Below, in pieces: positions 30,232-39,846 of a DNA stretch of 64,000 nucleotides. The stretch's first letter is position 1; every line of letters begins with the position of its first letter. A program made the translations under genes and the position numbers. The stretch is from Lactiplantibacillus plantarum EGD-AQ4 (lineage in GTDB: Bacteria; Bacillota; Bacilli; Lactobacillales; Lactobacillaceae): NCBI RefSeq assembly GCF_000463075.2, contig NZ_AVAQ01000001.1, positions 310,001 to 374,000 of the forward strand. The letters are read 5' to 3'. The notes beneath the pieces are model-generated. The model made no database searches. It had not been told where the DNA came from and saw only the letters and a list, made by a program, of their open reading frames with translations.

Positions 30232-31192
30232 TTAAGAACTGGCACATTTTAATCATCATCAATTGAAACTAGTACGCGTAGTGCGCTAGTTGGTGGATTC
30301 CTGTTCGTCAGCCAATGCGCGTCCTAGTCCGACTTCCGGGGCCGGATGACAACGCTGGAACCGGGCGGACATCGATTTGAACTCACGCAGAAAATCACTG
30401 TGCAATTTCAAATACGAGTCTTCTTCTAGCCCGGGAAGACCACCCGGACAAGAAGAATTTCGCCCTTGAGCATTGTTCGCCGGGCCGGCCAGTCGGGAAC
30501 CCGCTCGAATGGCAGATGAACGGCCACTTATCTGGGTACAATTGACCACTTAATATTACGAATCTAATCTTTCAGCAATCTTTGAGACAACATTAATGAT
30601 CACTTGCGGTATTTTAATGGTGACGAGATGGTCTGAAGTTTACTTCCTAATCCTGATAACAACTAGTCTTGAACATAGAAGGCTAAGTCGATAGAATTGC
30701 CATCTGTCTGGAATTTAAGACCTATCATATTAGCAAAGTCAGAAAATTTCTGACAGTATTCATGATTCTGATGATTCAAGGCCCAAAACACTAACAAAGC
30801 TATTACCGGCAGCTAGTCTGACAGTTGACTGTCTAACAATAATCAACGATCAGTTCATCAAAAGTTGAGTCCGCACATGTCTTCCTTTCGAATACCATAC
30901 AGGCTGGAAGGCGTTTCTGACAATGCTCAGCGATGAAATTCCACTTGGCAAGCGTTTTTGGCTTGGTTAGTGGAAGACCAGTATTTAAGACGTGGTTTGT
31001 CGGCATAAATCTGTGTCCATCGCGTTCCAGCGTTGTCAGAAATGCCTGTAAGCCGGACTAGAACGCAGCTACCGCTGAAAGTTTACGCTAACTCGCACTG
31101 TTTCCAGCGTTTTTCGGCTGGCAGCACTTGCACTTAAAAAATGGCATGATTTAATCATCCTTAGTGCTTAAAAATAACTAGCACAACGCATA
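30232..31192. repeat. Non-coding interspersed element, copy A
   Basis: About 960 bases sharing two blocks with copy B (43851-44547). Block 1 (30291-30556) matches 43901-44174 and starts GGATTCCTGTTCGTCAGCCA. Block 2 (31021-31192) matches 44390-44547 and ends in AACTAGCACAACGC. The middle (30557-31020) is not clearly shared. Block 1 folds on itself: outer arms near 30338-30358 and 30468-30494, inner arms TTCTTCT (30421-30427) and AGAAGAA (30451-30457). Block 2 holds GCGTTC (31022-31027) / GAACGC (31060-31065) and CCAGC (31104-31108) / GCTGG (31117-31121). At the left side, 30238-30278 is a direct copy of the element's right end abutting the left end. No convincing ORF. Confidence 0.75.
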
Positions 31193-31216
31193 TGACATTA
31201 AATTTAAATAAAACTG

Positions 31217-31243
31217 TTGACAAATCGCTCATTAAGTTTTAAT
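31217..31243 (+). promoter_or_regulatory. Candidate trp operon promoter
   Basis: Consensus -35 TTGACA (31217-31222) and TTTAAT (31238-31243) as -10; the spacer is a short 15 bp, so the exact -10 is uncertain. It sits just upstream of the T-box leader. Confidence 0.5.
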
Positions 31244-31249
31244 GTTAGT

Positions 31250-31560
31250 AACAACTTAATATTCGTCCATGAAACCGATGAAGTGGAGATCAAGATAATG
31301 ATGCCCGTAAAGAGAGTCGCCGTTGCTGAGAGTGCGATCGAACGCAAGTTATTAAATGGACCACTGAGGGCGCGACCAACGAACAATTTTGTTCTAGTAC
31401 CTCGCGACGATAGGGAGCCGTCAATTCCCGGGAATGTGTTTGCATTTCGCTAAGCTGGGGCACAAGTCTAACCTGAATGGGGTAGTTTGGTGTCCAACCA
31501 AGGTGGTACCGCGGAAAAATCCGTCCTTGACTGTCATTAGTCATGGGCGGATTTTTTGAT
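31250..31560 (+). promoter_or_regulatory. T-box leader (tRNA-Trp sensing) of the trp operon
   Basis: Contains the T-box core AGGTGGTACCGCGG (31501-31514), whose TGGT bulge binds the tRNA acceptor end. It is followed at once by a terminator with a 12-bp stem (31515-31526 / 31545-31556) and a T run. In the Stem I region a TGG followed by A (31357-31360) is the likely specifier codon for Trp. Uncharged tRNA-Trp should favour the antiterminator and expression of trpEGDCFBA. The start of the leader is inferred from the promoter. Confidence 0.9.
31515..31557 (+). terminator. Regulated terminator of the trp T-box
   Basis: Stem AAAAATCCGTCC (31515-31526) with GGGCGGATTTTT (31545-31556), one G-U pair, and six T. 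It is mutually exclusive with the antiterminator formed by the T-box core. Confidence 0.88.
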
Positions 31561-31676
31561 TGGAGGCAGGTACATGCAACAGCGATGGCAATTCACCACA
31601 ACTCAGTTTCAGATAATACAATCGATGGCTCATTAGTAGTCATTCGAACGCCTTCGTATATGAGGAGTGGTTCAAC

Positions 31677-33116
31677 ATGAAACCAACATTACAAACATTA
31701 ATGCCTTATCAAACGCACTATCCCTATGTGCCAGTCATGGTTCAACAAACTTTACCAGATTTTGATCCGTTAGCCGTTGCCAAGCTCGTTCAACGGATGG
31801 GCAATGGTTTTGCACTGACGATCGACCGGCATCATCGCTATAGCTATTTTAGTTTCAAACCGCAGCAAAGCTTGACCAGCCGGACGTTAGCACCGCACGA
31901 CCGCGCCCATCCGAATGATATGTTGCAGGCGATCCTGACGCAATATCGGACACCACGCATTCACGGATTACCACCATTTACCGGTGGTCTGATGGGGTAC
32001 TTTGGTTATGAATATGTCCAGCATTTTATACCCAAGCTGCAGCTCACGTCCGCGGCCAGCGCTAACTTCGATGACTTCGGACTATTCCTAGTGACCAGCG
32101 TATTGGTTTACGACCATCAACACCATGAGTTGGGATTGACACAGCTGATTCCAACGACTGATTTACCTGCGGCATACGCGACCGCTGAAAATCAGCTGAC
32201 TACCAAGTTGAAAGCAATCATCCAGCAGTTACAAACACCATTAGCTATGCCGCCGTTTCAAGTGCAGACGCCACTCTCGATGCAGGCTGATACCGCAACG
32301 TACGCCAGTCGGGTGGAACGGATTCGCCACCACATTCGAGCCGGCGATATTTTTCAAATGATTTACGCTAATCCACGGATTGGAACCATGAGCGGGTCGT
32401 TATTAGCGGTCCACGCGCAATTGCAGGCAACGCAGGCCCCGTATCAATGCTATTTTAAACAGGCTGATTTTGAACTCGCCGCCGCGTCACCCGAAACGCT
32501 TGTCACCAAACAGGGCAACCAGATTGCCACCTATCCGTTAGCGGGAACGCGTCGTCGAGGCAACACACCCACGGAAGACGCTGCATTAGCGCATGAACTG
32601 CAGACGAATCCCAAAGAAATCGCGGAGCACAATATGCTGGTGGACCTTGGTCGCAACGATTTGGGCCAGGTCGCACAATTCAAAAGTGTGCGGGTGACCA
32701 ATCTCCGCCGTTTGATTAGGTATTCGCAAGTGATGCATCTGGGATCGAGAGTCGCTGCGGAAGTGGCACCGACCACAACGGCACTGCAAGTTTTAGCCGC
32801 AACATTTCCAGCGGGGACGTTATCCGGGGCGCCAAAAGTGGAAGCCATGACACTGATCAATCATTATGAACACCAACCACGCGGTGTTTATGGTGGCTGC
32901 CTTGGTTACTTGGATAGTAATGGCAACATGGATATGGCAATTGGTATTCGGTTGGCTTATCGGTCGCACGAGCGGTTGGTGGTGCCATCTGGGGCCGGAA
33001 TTGTCGCTGATAGCATTGGCGCTCAGGAATTTAAGGAGTGCCAGAACAAACAACGTGCCGTGATGAATGCAGTACAATGCGCGAAAGGACGTGAAGTTGA
33101 TGAAATTGCTCATTGA
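31677..33116 (+). CDS. trpE: Anthranilate synthase component I
   Basis: 479 residues. Converts chorismate to anthranilate with TrpG supplying ammonia. The chorismate-binding domain fills the C-terminal half, with PLAGTRRRG (near 287-295), EHNMLVDLGRNDLG, and PAGTLSGAPK (near 380-389). The N-terminal region carries the feedback site area. Context (TrpG next, trp genes after, Trp T-box before) supports TrpE over PabB. GAGGAG lies ahead of the ATG. It overlaps trpG by 17 bases. Confidence 0.94.
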   Translation: MKPTLQTLMPYQTHYPYVPVMVQQTLPDFDPLAVAKLVQRMGNGFALTIDRHHRYSYFSFKPQQSLTSRTLAPHDRAHPNDMLQAILTQYRTPRIHGLPPFTGGLMGYFGYEYVQHFIPKLQLTSAASANFDDFGLFLVTSVLVYDHQHHELGLTQLIPTTDLPAAYATAENQLTTKLKAIIQQLQTPLAMPPFQVQTPLSMQADTATYASRVERIRHHIRAGDIFQMIYANPRIGTMSGSLLAVHAQLQATQAPYQCYFKQADFELAAASPETLVTKQGNQIATYPLAGTRRRGNTPTEDAALAHELQTNPKEIAEHNMLVDLGRNDLGQVAQFKSVRVTNLRRLIRYSQVMHLGSRVAAEVAPTTTALQVLAATFPAGTLSGAPKVEAMTLINHYEHQPRGVYGGCLGYLDSNGNMDMAIGIRLAYRSHERLVVPSGAGIVADSIGAQEFKECQNKQRAVMNAVQCAKGREVDEIAH

Positions 33117-33675
33117 TAACTATGACAGTTTTACTTATAACCTGTATCAGCTGATTGGCCGCTTAACGCCAGACGTGCGGGTGATCAAAAATGATGAACT
33201 CACGGTCGAAGCGATTGAAGCCTTACATCCCACCCACATTATCTTGTCGCCTGGCCCCGGGACACCGGCGCATACAGGCGTCAGCCCCCAGGTCGTTCAA
33301 CGACTGGCTGGAAAAGTGCCAATTTTGGGCGTCTGCATGGGCTTGGAAGTACTGGTGACGGCTTTTGGTGGCCGACTGCGTGCTGCACATCAGTTGGTTC
33401 ATGGTCAGTCAACGTTGATGCAGGTTCAAGCGTCGCCACTTTTTCAAGAGTGCCCGATGCAGTTCATGGCGGCGCGCTACCATTCGCTGGTGGCGGATTC
33501 GTCCAAGTTACCGGGAAATTTCAGGGTGATCGGGACCAATGCCGACCAGGAGATTATGGCAATTGAGGATGTTAGCCGTCACTTGTATGGCGTCCAGTTC
33601 CATCCGGAATCCATTATGACGCCGGCGCCAATTGGTGAACAACTGATTACCAACTTCTTGAAAATGACGGTTTAA
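33100..33675 (+). CDS. trpG: Anthranilate synthase component II (glutamine amidotransferase)
   Basis: 191 residues, class I glutamine amidotransferase: LLIDNYDSFTYNL at the start, LSPGPGTPA, the nucleophile Cys in GVCMGLEVL, and the catalytic His-Glu in YGVQFHPESIMTP. ATG 33100, after AAAGGA and inside the end of trpE, gives the normal beginning MKLLIDNYDSF. Releases ammonia from glutamine for TrpE; a shared role with folate (PabA) is possible, since lactobacilli often have one such subunit. Confidence 0.94.
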   Translation: MKLLIDNYDSFTYNLYQLIGRLTPDVRVIKNDELTVEAIEALHPTHIILSPGPGTPAHTGVSPQVVQRLAGKVPILGVCMGLEVLVTAFGGRLRAAHQLVHGQSTLMQVQASPLFQECPMQFMAARYHSLVADSSKLPGNFRVIGTNADQEIMAIEDVSRHLYGVQFHPESIMTPAPIGEQLITNFLKMTV

Positions 33676-33751
33676 TGAACGAAATTTGAGGGCTGCGATT
33701 AAGGGGCCAATTTAATAACAAAACGACAGATGCAACTATGGAGGCATGATT

Positions 33752-34770
33752 ATGATTGAAAACGCAATTGCACAACTAACCAACCAAAAAAATTTAGACT
33801 TTGCAACGACTCAACAAGTGATGACTGAAATTATGCAAGGACAGGCGACTGACGCCCAGATTGGCAGCTTTTTAACAGCACTCGCTATCAAACACGCAAC
33901 CATTGATGAAATTGCCGGCGCGGCCACTGCGATGCGTGCGCAGGCACTACCATTCAAAGCAGGACGACCGACTTTAGAAATAGTTGGGACTGGTGGTGAT
34001 CGGTCTAATTCGTTCAACATCTCAACGACGACTGCGCTCGTGGTAGCGGCTGCTGGGGTGCCCGTCACCAAACACGGCAACCGGGCCGCTTCGTCGAAGA
34101 GTGGCGCTGCCGATGTCTTGGAAGCGTTAGGCGTCAAAATCGATTTAACGCCCACCCAAAGTTTAGCTCTCTTAAATCAGACTAATTTTGCTTTTATGTA
34201 TGCCCGTGAATACCATCAAGCGATGCGCTTTGTGGCGCCGGCGCGGCAACAGATCAAGATTCCAACCATTTTTAACGTCCTAGGTCCGCTGGCCAATCCG
34301 GCGCATGCCCAAATGCAATTACTGGGCGTTTATCGTCAAGATTTGATGGCACCTTTGGCACAAGTTTTAATCAAATTGGGTGTCAAACACGCGATGGTCG
34401 TGCATAGTCGGGATGGTTTGGATGAAATCTCAGCCGCGGCGCCAACGGAATTATTGACATTACTGATGGCCACACAACGACGAGGACCATGACTCCGGAA
34501 CAATTCGGTTTAAAACGGTGCGCACATGCCGATTTGATTGGCGGGACGGCGCAGGAAAATGCTGCGATTACGCGGGCAATTTTGGCAGGTGAACCGGGTG
34601 CACCGCGCGACGTCGTCCTCATGAATGCGGCTGCTGCACTCCACATTGCGAAACCGCAACTAACTTTAGCCGATGCTTTTGCGCGTGCGACACAAACCAT
34701 CGATTCAGGTCAGGCCGCCGCGGAACTTACACAACTGATTCAGAAGAGTCAGGCGGTGATGGCGTCATGA
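33752..34770 (+). pseudogene. trpD: Anthranilate phosphoribosyltransferase, frameshifted
   Basis: TrpD joins anthranilate to PRPP. The first frame (33752-34492, 246 residues) has the PRPP motif GTGGD, KHGN and DGLDEIS, then runs into an unrelated tail (LLMATQRRGP) and TGA at 34490-34492. The second frame, from about 34459, reads ITDGHTTTRT then M-T-P-E-Q-F-G-L and continues to 34770, restoring the usual C-terminus. One base is missing between about 34454 and 34461; adding one gives a normal 339-residue TrpD. The stop of the first frame overlaps an ATG of the second (ATGA at 34489), so the C-terminal 93 residues could be re-initiated. ATG 33752 lies seven bases after GGAGG. No slippery heptamer is seen, so a mutation (or a sequencing error) is likelier than programmed frameshifting. 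Confidence 0.85.
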
Positions 34771-35549
34771 TTTTAACGCAATTGATTGCGGCCAGTCAGC
34801 GTCGCGTACAGGCCGTGCCGAAAGCTGAGCGGTTGGCCATCGAACAGCGTGCCCGCCAGATGACGGTGCCAGCGCCTTCGTTTAAACGAGCACTGGCGCA
34901 ACCCGGATTAGCAATTATTGGTGAAGTGAAGCGGGCCTCGCCATCCAAAGGACTGATTGCGCCCGACTTTGATTACCTGCAAATCGCCCAGGATTACCAA
35001 GCTGCGAAAATCGATGCGATTTCGGTGTTGACCGAGCCGGATTATTTTCAGGGGCAGCTGGCCTATCTAGAAGCTATCGCCGCCACAGTCAATGTACCCA
35101 CGCTGCGCAAAGACTTTATCGTGGATGCAAGTCAGGTGGCGGCGGCCCGCGTGGCAGGGGCAAGTGCCGTCTTGCTAATTGTTGCCGCTTTAGACCCGGA
35201 TCAATTGAAACGATTACTGGATCTGACACACGCGTTGCAGTTAGACGCGTTAGTCGAAGCGCATACTGCGGTTGAAATTCAGCAAGCCGTCGCAGCCGGT
35301 GCGGACATCATTGGCATCAATAATCGTAATTTACAGGATTTCAGCGTGGACTTTGCTACTAGCCAGCAACTGCGGCAACAAATTCCAGCGACGTGTTTGG
35401 CTGTGGCGGAATCCGGTATTCAAACCGCGGCCCAAGTCCACCAGTTAGCCACGGCCGGCTTTGATGCTATTTTAGTCGGCGAAATGCTGATGCGTGCCAC
35501 GGATAAAGCGGCAGCCGTGGCGCAATTACGGGCGGGGGTGGTCGCGTGA
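34767..35549 (+). CDS. trpC: Indole-3-glycerol-phosphate synthase
   Basis: A 260-residue TIM-barrel enzyme that closes the indole ring. Motifs: IIGEVKRASPSKG (near 49-61), LRKDFIVD (near 113-120), GINNRNL (near 189-195) and AESGI. Its ATG overlaps the trpD stop (ATGA) and its stop overlaps the trpF start (GTGA), a tightly coupled set. Full length. Confidence 0.95.
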   Translation: MILTQLIAASQRRVQAVPKAERLAIEQRARQMTVPAPSFKRALAQPGLAIIGEVKRASPSKGLIAPDFDYLQIAQDYQAAKIDAISVLTEPDYFQGQLAYLEAIAATVNVPTLRKDFIVDASQVAAARVAGASAVLLIVAALDPDQLKRLLDLTHALQLDALVEAHTAVEIQQAVAAGADIIGINNRNLQDFSVDFATSQQLRQQIPATCLAVAESGIQTAAQVHQLATAGFDAILVGEMLMRATDKAAAVAQLRAGVVA

Positions 35550-36130
35550 CTAAAATCAAAATTTGCGGCCTGATGCGGCTCGCAGATGTGGCGATGGTCA
35601 ACCAAGCACGGCCAGATGCCATTGGATTCATCTTTGCACCCGGACGTCGGCGGCAGATCACACCAGACCTAGCGAAGCAAATGGCGGCACAACTTAATCC
35701 ACAGATTCAGCGCGTCGGCGTTTTCACAACTAACTCGCTGGCGGAAATTCTAGCGTTGGTGCAAGCCCACGTCATTCAAGTGGTTCAGCTGCATGGTGCC
35801 CTAGATGATCCACGTGTGACCCAACTACGAGCAGCTCACATTCCCGTGATTCAAACGGTGATTCCCGCTGATGCAATCAGATGCCAAGCAGACTATCCGT
35901 TACTAGACAATTCGCACCCCGGGAGCGGTCAAGCCCTGGATTGGACGGATTTGCCACGGCTCAAGCGTCCATTCATCTTAGCGGGTGGTTTGACGCCAGA
36001 CAATGTGGCGAACGCCATTCAACAAGTTCATCCAACAATGGTCGATGTGTCCAGCGGGGTCGAAACAAATGGCCAAAAGGATGCTCAGAAGATTGTGGCC
36101 ATTGTTGCCCGCGCGCACCAGCTTAACTAA
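35546..36130 (+). CDS. trpF: Phosphoribosylanthranilate isomerase
   Basis: A 194-residue TIM barrel. The catalytic Cys is in KICGLMR (4-10); VGVF, VQLHG and FILAGGLTPDNV are present. The start is GTG at 35546 overlapping the trpC stop. It is a separate gene, not fused to trpC as in enterobacteria. Length is slightly short but normal for lactobacilli. Confidence 0.93.
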   Translation: MTKIKICGLMRLADVAMVNQARPDAIGFIFAPGRRRQITPDLAKQMAAQLNPQIQRVGVFTTNSLAEILALVQAHVIQVVQLHGALDDPRVTQLRAAHIPVIQTVIPADAIRCQADYPLLDNSHPGSGQALDWTDLPRLKRPFILAGGLTPDNVANAIQQVHPTMVDVSSGVETNGQKDAQKIVAIVARAHQLN

Positions 36131-36212
36131 TAGATAATCAGTAGACGAAGAATAAAAGATAGTGACGAATTCGATATGAAATCACACGACCAACTAAAAC
36201 GGAGGATCAAAT

Positions 36213-37412
36213 ATGATTAAAAATACAACGCGACCAGGTCGTTACGGCGACTTTGGCGGCCAATATGTACCAGAGACCCTGATGACTGAATTGCATCGAT
36301 TAGATCAAGCCTTTCAACATTATCATCAAGATGCCCAATTTCAAGCCGAACTAACCGATTTGCTAAATAACTATGCCAATCGCCCATCCCTGCTATACCA
36401 TGCACAGCGACTCTCTGACCAATTGGGTGGTGCTCAGATTTATTTTAAACGTGAGGATTTGAACCACACCGGTGCGCATAAAATCAATAATGTCTTAGGG
36501 CAGGCGCTCCTCGCTAAGAAAATGGGTAAAAAAAGATTGATTGCCGAAACGGGCGCTGGTCAGCACGGCGTGGCAACGGCGACGATTGCGGCCTTGTTTG
36601 GGATGGAATGTGAGATCTTCATGGGTAAGGAAGACACGGACCGGCAAGCGCTGAACGTGTATCGCATGCAGTTGTTAGGTGCTAAGGTTCATCCAGTCAC
36701 GACGGGCTCGATGGTGCTCAAAGATGCCATCAACGCGGCGTTGCAGGAGTGGACACGGCGCTGTGACGATACCGCCTACATCATGGGTTCAGCGACAGGG
36801 CCACACCCATTTCCGATGATGGTCCATGAATTTCAAAGTGTCATCAGTATTGAAGCCAAACAACAGTTATTGGCTGAAACCGGCCATTTACCGGACGCCG
36901 TCGTGGCTTGCGTCGGTGGTGGGAGTAACGCCATTGGGAGTTTTGCTGCCTTTTTAAATGCCCCCTCCGTTCAGTTGATTGGCTGTGAAGCTGCTGGCAA
37001 AGGCATCGAGACGCCATTGACGGCTGCAACGATTGAACGCGGACGCACCGGAATTTTTCACGGCATGAAATCTTGTTTCTTACAAGATGAAGCAGGGCAG
37101 ATTGCGCCAGTCTATTCCATCTCAGCTGGGCTGGATTATCCAGGTGTCGGGCCAGAACACGCTTATTTGGCTGAAACGGGGCGGGCCCAATACGTCGGCG
37201 TGACGGATGACCAAGCCGTTCAAGCATTTGAAATGATTGCTAAAGTCGAAGGCATTATTTGTGCCATTGAAAGTGCTCACGCCGTTGCCTATGTGCAACA
37301 GCTCGCACCAACCATGCGACCAGACCAAACAATTATTTGTACCTTGTCTGGTCGTGGCGATAAAGATGTGGCCGCAATTGCAAAGTATCGGGGGGTAGAA
37401 ATCAATGACTAA
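36213..37412 (+). CDS. trpB: Tryptophan synthase beta chain
   Basis: A 399-residue PLP enzyme joining indole with serine. Opening [16 protein letters not shown], the PLP lysine in HTGAHKINN (near 88), AETGAGQHG and the phosphate loop GGGSNA are all present. GGAGG lies upstream of the ATG after an 82-base gap, the longest between trpC and trpA. It overlaps trpA by eight bases. Confidence 0.97.
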   Translation: MIKNTTRPGRYGDFGGQYVPETLMTELHRLDQAFQHYHQDAQFQAELTDLLNNYANRPSLLYHAQRLSDQLGGAQIYFKREDLNHTGAHKINNVLGQALLAKKMGKKRLIAETGAGQHGVATATIAALFGMECEIFMGKEDTDRQALNVYRMQLLGAKVHPVTTGSMVLKDAINAALQEWTRRCDDTAYIMGSATGPHPFPMMVHEFQSVISIEAKQQLLAETGHLPDAVVACVGGGSNAIGSFAAFLNAPSVQLIGCEAAGKGIETPLTAATIERGRTGIFHGMKSCFLQDEAGQIAPVYSISAGLDYPGVGPEHAYLAETGRAQYVGVTDDQAVQAFEMIAKVEGIICAIESAHAVAYVQQLAPTMRPDQTIICTLSGRGDKDVAAIAKYRGVEIND

Positions 37413-38205
37413 TTTAAACCGCGTTTTTCAAAATCATAAGGCATTCATTGCATTCGTCGTGGCGGGGGATCCAACATTTGCCGCGACTGTCGACCAGGTG
37501 GTTGCGCTAGCGGAGTCTGGTTGTGACTTAGTTGAAATTGGCATCCCATTTTCGGACCCGGTTGCGGATGGTCCGGAGATTCAAGCCGCAGATTTACGCG
37601 CCTTTGACCAACAAATCACACCACAGCGAGTCTTCGAATTAGTCGCTGCGATTCGGGAGCAAACGGCAGTGCCGCTAGTGTTCCTGACCTATGCCAATAT
37701 CGTTTATCAATTCGGTTACACGGCGTTTGCCAAGCGCTGCCAGGAATTGGATGTTGCCGGTTTGATTATCCCAGACTTACCCTTAGAGGAATCTGATGAA
37801 CTCCGGCCAACCCTTGATCAATATGACGTGGCGCTGATTCCATTGATTGCGCCGACGAGTGACGATGCCCGAATTGCGGCGATTGCAGCTCAGGCCCGCG
37901 GCTTTATCTATGTCGTTTCTTCGCTGGGCGTGACTGGGACCCGCAACCATATTACGACCGACTTGGCTGCTCTCGTTACTAAGATTCGGCAAGCGACGAC
38001 GTTACCCGTTGCGATTGGGTTTGGCATTCATGACCCGGCCCAGGCGCGCGCAATGGCCCAATTTGCGGATGGCGTGATCGTCGGTAGCGCGGTAGTACAT
38101 CTAATCGCGAACAACCAACCAGCGACGGCGGTTTTGACCGACTATACACACCAGATGCGCGCGGCGTTGGATGCAGTGCCGGTGCCCGATGGTGAGAAGG
38201 GGTAA
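37405..38205 (+). CDS. trpA: Tryptophan synthase alpha chain
   Basis: A 266-residue TIM barrel cleaving indole-glycerol phosphate to indole, channelled to TrpB. Catalytic Glu and Asp lie in [35 protein letters not shown]-type and GFGI segments are present. Last gene of the operon, followed by a terminator 139 bases on. Confidence 0.96.
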   Translation: MTNLNRVFQNHKAFIAFVVAGDPTFAATVDQVVALAESGCDLVEIGIPFSDPVADGPEIQAADLRAFDQQITPQRVFELVAAIREQTAVPLVFLTYANIVYQFGYTAFAKRCQELDVAGLIIPDLPLEESDELRPTLDQYDVALIPLIAPTSDDARIAAIAAQARGFIYVVSSLGVTGTRNHITTDLAALVTKIRQATTLPVAIGFGIHDPAQARAMAQFADGVIVGSAVVHLIANNQPATAVLTDYTHQMRAALDAVPVPDGEKG

Positions 38206-38343
38206 GCCGAGCAAGCTATCACGACAATAACTCAATTGGTCACTGGAAACTGGCCAAGTCGCAGGCAAGATTATATTGGGGTCGTGACAATTATAGGAGT
38301 GCCAAGTGACTAGCTCACAACAGTTAAATTGATGTCATCGTAA

Positions 38344-38381
38344 CGGTATCTGAACCTGCTTAGGTGAGGATACCGCTTTTT
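38344..38381 (+). terminator. trp operon terminator
   Basis: Outer stem CGGTATC (38344-38350) / GATACCG (38369-38375), inner ACCT / AGGT, then a run of T to 38381. Confidence 0.8.
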
Positions 38382-38522
38382 GTCAGATTAGTACCGAATA
38401 TTTGACGACTACGACCTTTAGATTCTTAGCGAATTTCCGCTTAATAACTAGGAATCAGCTGTCCAAAGCCGTGTAAACGTGGATTTGCATTGAATTGGCG
38501 TCAGTACCTCGTATTCTAATTA

Positions 38523-38558
38523 GTTTTCTGTTAGATTATGATAATACGATTAGAAAAC
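38523..38558 (+). promoter_or_regulatory. Candidate promoter/operator of the transporter-amidohydrolase pair
   Basis: A near-symmetrical region: GTTTTCT (38523-38529) with AGAAAAC (38552-38558), and ATTAT (38535-38539) with ATAAT (38541-38545). The TATGATAAT inside could serve as -10. The regulator is unknown. Confidence 0.35.
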
Positions 38559-38592
38559 CAAATCGCAAATCAATCAAATGGGAGTGATGACA

Positions 38593-39834
38593 ATGGCAGC
38601 TATTCTTTCTTTAATGGTCGTCATGGGCTTCATGATGGTGGGCGAATGGGTCTCAACCCGAAGTCGAGCCTACGTGCCGTCCGTTTTTATTACCGCACTT
38701 TTGTTCTTAATTGGCTTTTGGACAGTTGTTCCCAAGAATATTGTGCCGGCCGCCTCATTTGGCACGGCTTTTATTCAAATCACCCAAGCCGTGCTGTTAG
38801 TGCATATGGGGACGTTGATGGACTTGAAACTCTTACTTAAGCAATGGCGCGCCGTGGTGATTGCACTCAGCGGCGTCGTCGGGACCATTATCCTCACGAT
38901 GGGAATCGGGCGCTTATTTTTCAATTGGCACACGATTGTTGCAAGTGTCCCGCCATTGACTGGTGGCCTAGTGGCGGCATTTTTGATGACGGCTGGCTTA
39001 AAGGCCCAACATATTACTGCCTTAGTTGCGTTTCCAGTCGCCATGTTTGTCATGCACAGCATGCTCGGTTATCCATTGACGGCTTGGATGCTCAAACGCG
39101 AGAGTCGGCGGCTGTTAAAAACCAGGCAGGCAGTCGCTACCGTGGTCACGGATGATGCTGTAACGGCACGCGCCACCGTTAATACAGTGGCGCAGGTGCC
39201 AAGCGGAGACGTGCCGACAGCGGATGCCAGAGTTCAGTTATCGAAATTTAAAATCCATGCTTGGCATCTACCAGCTGCTTACGATACTTCGGCTTTCATG
39301 CTCTTCAAGGTCGCGGCCGTTACGGTATTAGCTGAAGGGACGGCGCAACTAATGCACGGCGTCGTGAACCAATATATCGTTTGTTTGATTTTTGGGGTCA
39401 TTGCGCATCAACTCGGCTTTTTAGAAAATGCCGTCTTAGAAAAAGCGGGTGTGTTTCATTGGTTGATGTACGGGTTACTGGCCTATATTTTTGCCAATCT
39501 AAACATTGTCAAGATCAGTATGTTGAGCGGTATCTTAGTGCCAATTGTGACCTTGATCGTATTAGGTGTGTTAGGGATGTTCATCGCGTCTAGTTTATTG
39601 GCTCGACCACTCGGATTTAGTCGTGAAATGGCGTTTGCGAGTGCCCTGACAGCGTTATTTGGATTTCCCGCAGACTATATTGTGACCCATGAAGTCACAG
39701 AAATTATGGGGACGACCCCGGATGAAAAGCAATACTTACTGGATCAAATGCTACCTAAAATGTTAGTCGGTGGCTTTGCAACGGTCTCGGTCGCTTCGGT
39801 CATTATCGCGTCAATTTTCTTAAAAATTTTATAG
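38593..39834 (+). CDS. Polytopic membrane protein, probable transporter
   Basis: A 413-residue protein with about ten to twelve hydrophobic segments and a charged cytoplasmic loop (about 165-220, KRESRRLLKTRQ...). Both halves begin with similar membrane patterns, suggesting an inverted-repeat transporter fold like GltS-type symporters, but no family signature is clear. Of three close in-frame ATGs, 38593 is eight bases from GGGAG and was chosen; 38578 and 38587 are alternatives. It precedes an M20 amidohydrolase by 12 bases, suggesting uptake of an N-acylated or peptide-like substrate that the enzyme then splits. Confidence 0.7.
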   Translation: MAAILSLMVVMGFMMVGEWVSTRSRAYVPSVFITALLFLIGFWTVVPKNIVPAASFGTAFIQITQAVLLVHMGTLMDLKLLLKQWRAVVIALSGVVGTIILTMGIGRLFFNWHTIVASVPPLTGGLVAAFLMTAGLKAQHITALVAFPVAMFVMHSMLGYPLTAWMLKRESRRLLKTRQAVATVVTDDAVTARATVNTVAQVPSGDVPTADARVQLSKFKIHAWHLPAAYDTSAFMLFKVAAVTVLAEGTAQLMHGVVNQYIVCLIFGVIAHQLGFLENAVLEKAGVFHWLMYGLLAYIFANLNIVKISMLSGILVPIVTLIVLGVLGMFIASSLLARPLGFSREMAFASALTALFGFPADYIVTHEVTEIMGTTPDEKQYLLDQMLPKMLVGGFATVSVASVIIASIFLKIL

Positions 39835-39846
39835 GGGATGTTATCA

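Larger units (their letters stand above)
38206..38592. other. Gap between trpA and the transporter gene
   Basis: 387 bases without a gene. It holds the trp terminator (38344-38381) and an inverted-repeat promoter region (38523-38558). No ORF of interest. Confidence 0.6.

Noticed and set aside
30286-30549. 87-codon minus-strand ORF inside element copy A
   Set aside because: It lies across a hairpin block; copy B does not keep it as one open frame, and no good ribosome-binding site or domain is seen.
31217-31453. 78-codon ORF in the trp leader
   Set aside because: It overlaps the T-box stems and specifier region, and has no ribosome-binding site.
31250-31560. T-box specific for another amino acid
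   Set aside because: The operon content and a TGG in the expected part of Stem I favour Trp, though the exact specifier loop was not modelled.
34440-34500. Programmed -1 frameshifting in trpD
   Set aside because: No slippery heptamer and no strong downstream structure were found; a one-base deletion is the simpler reading.
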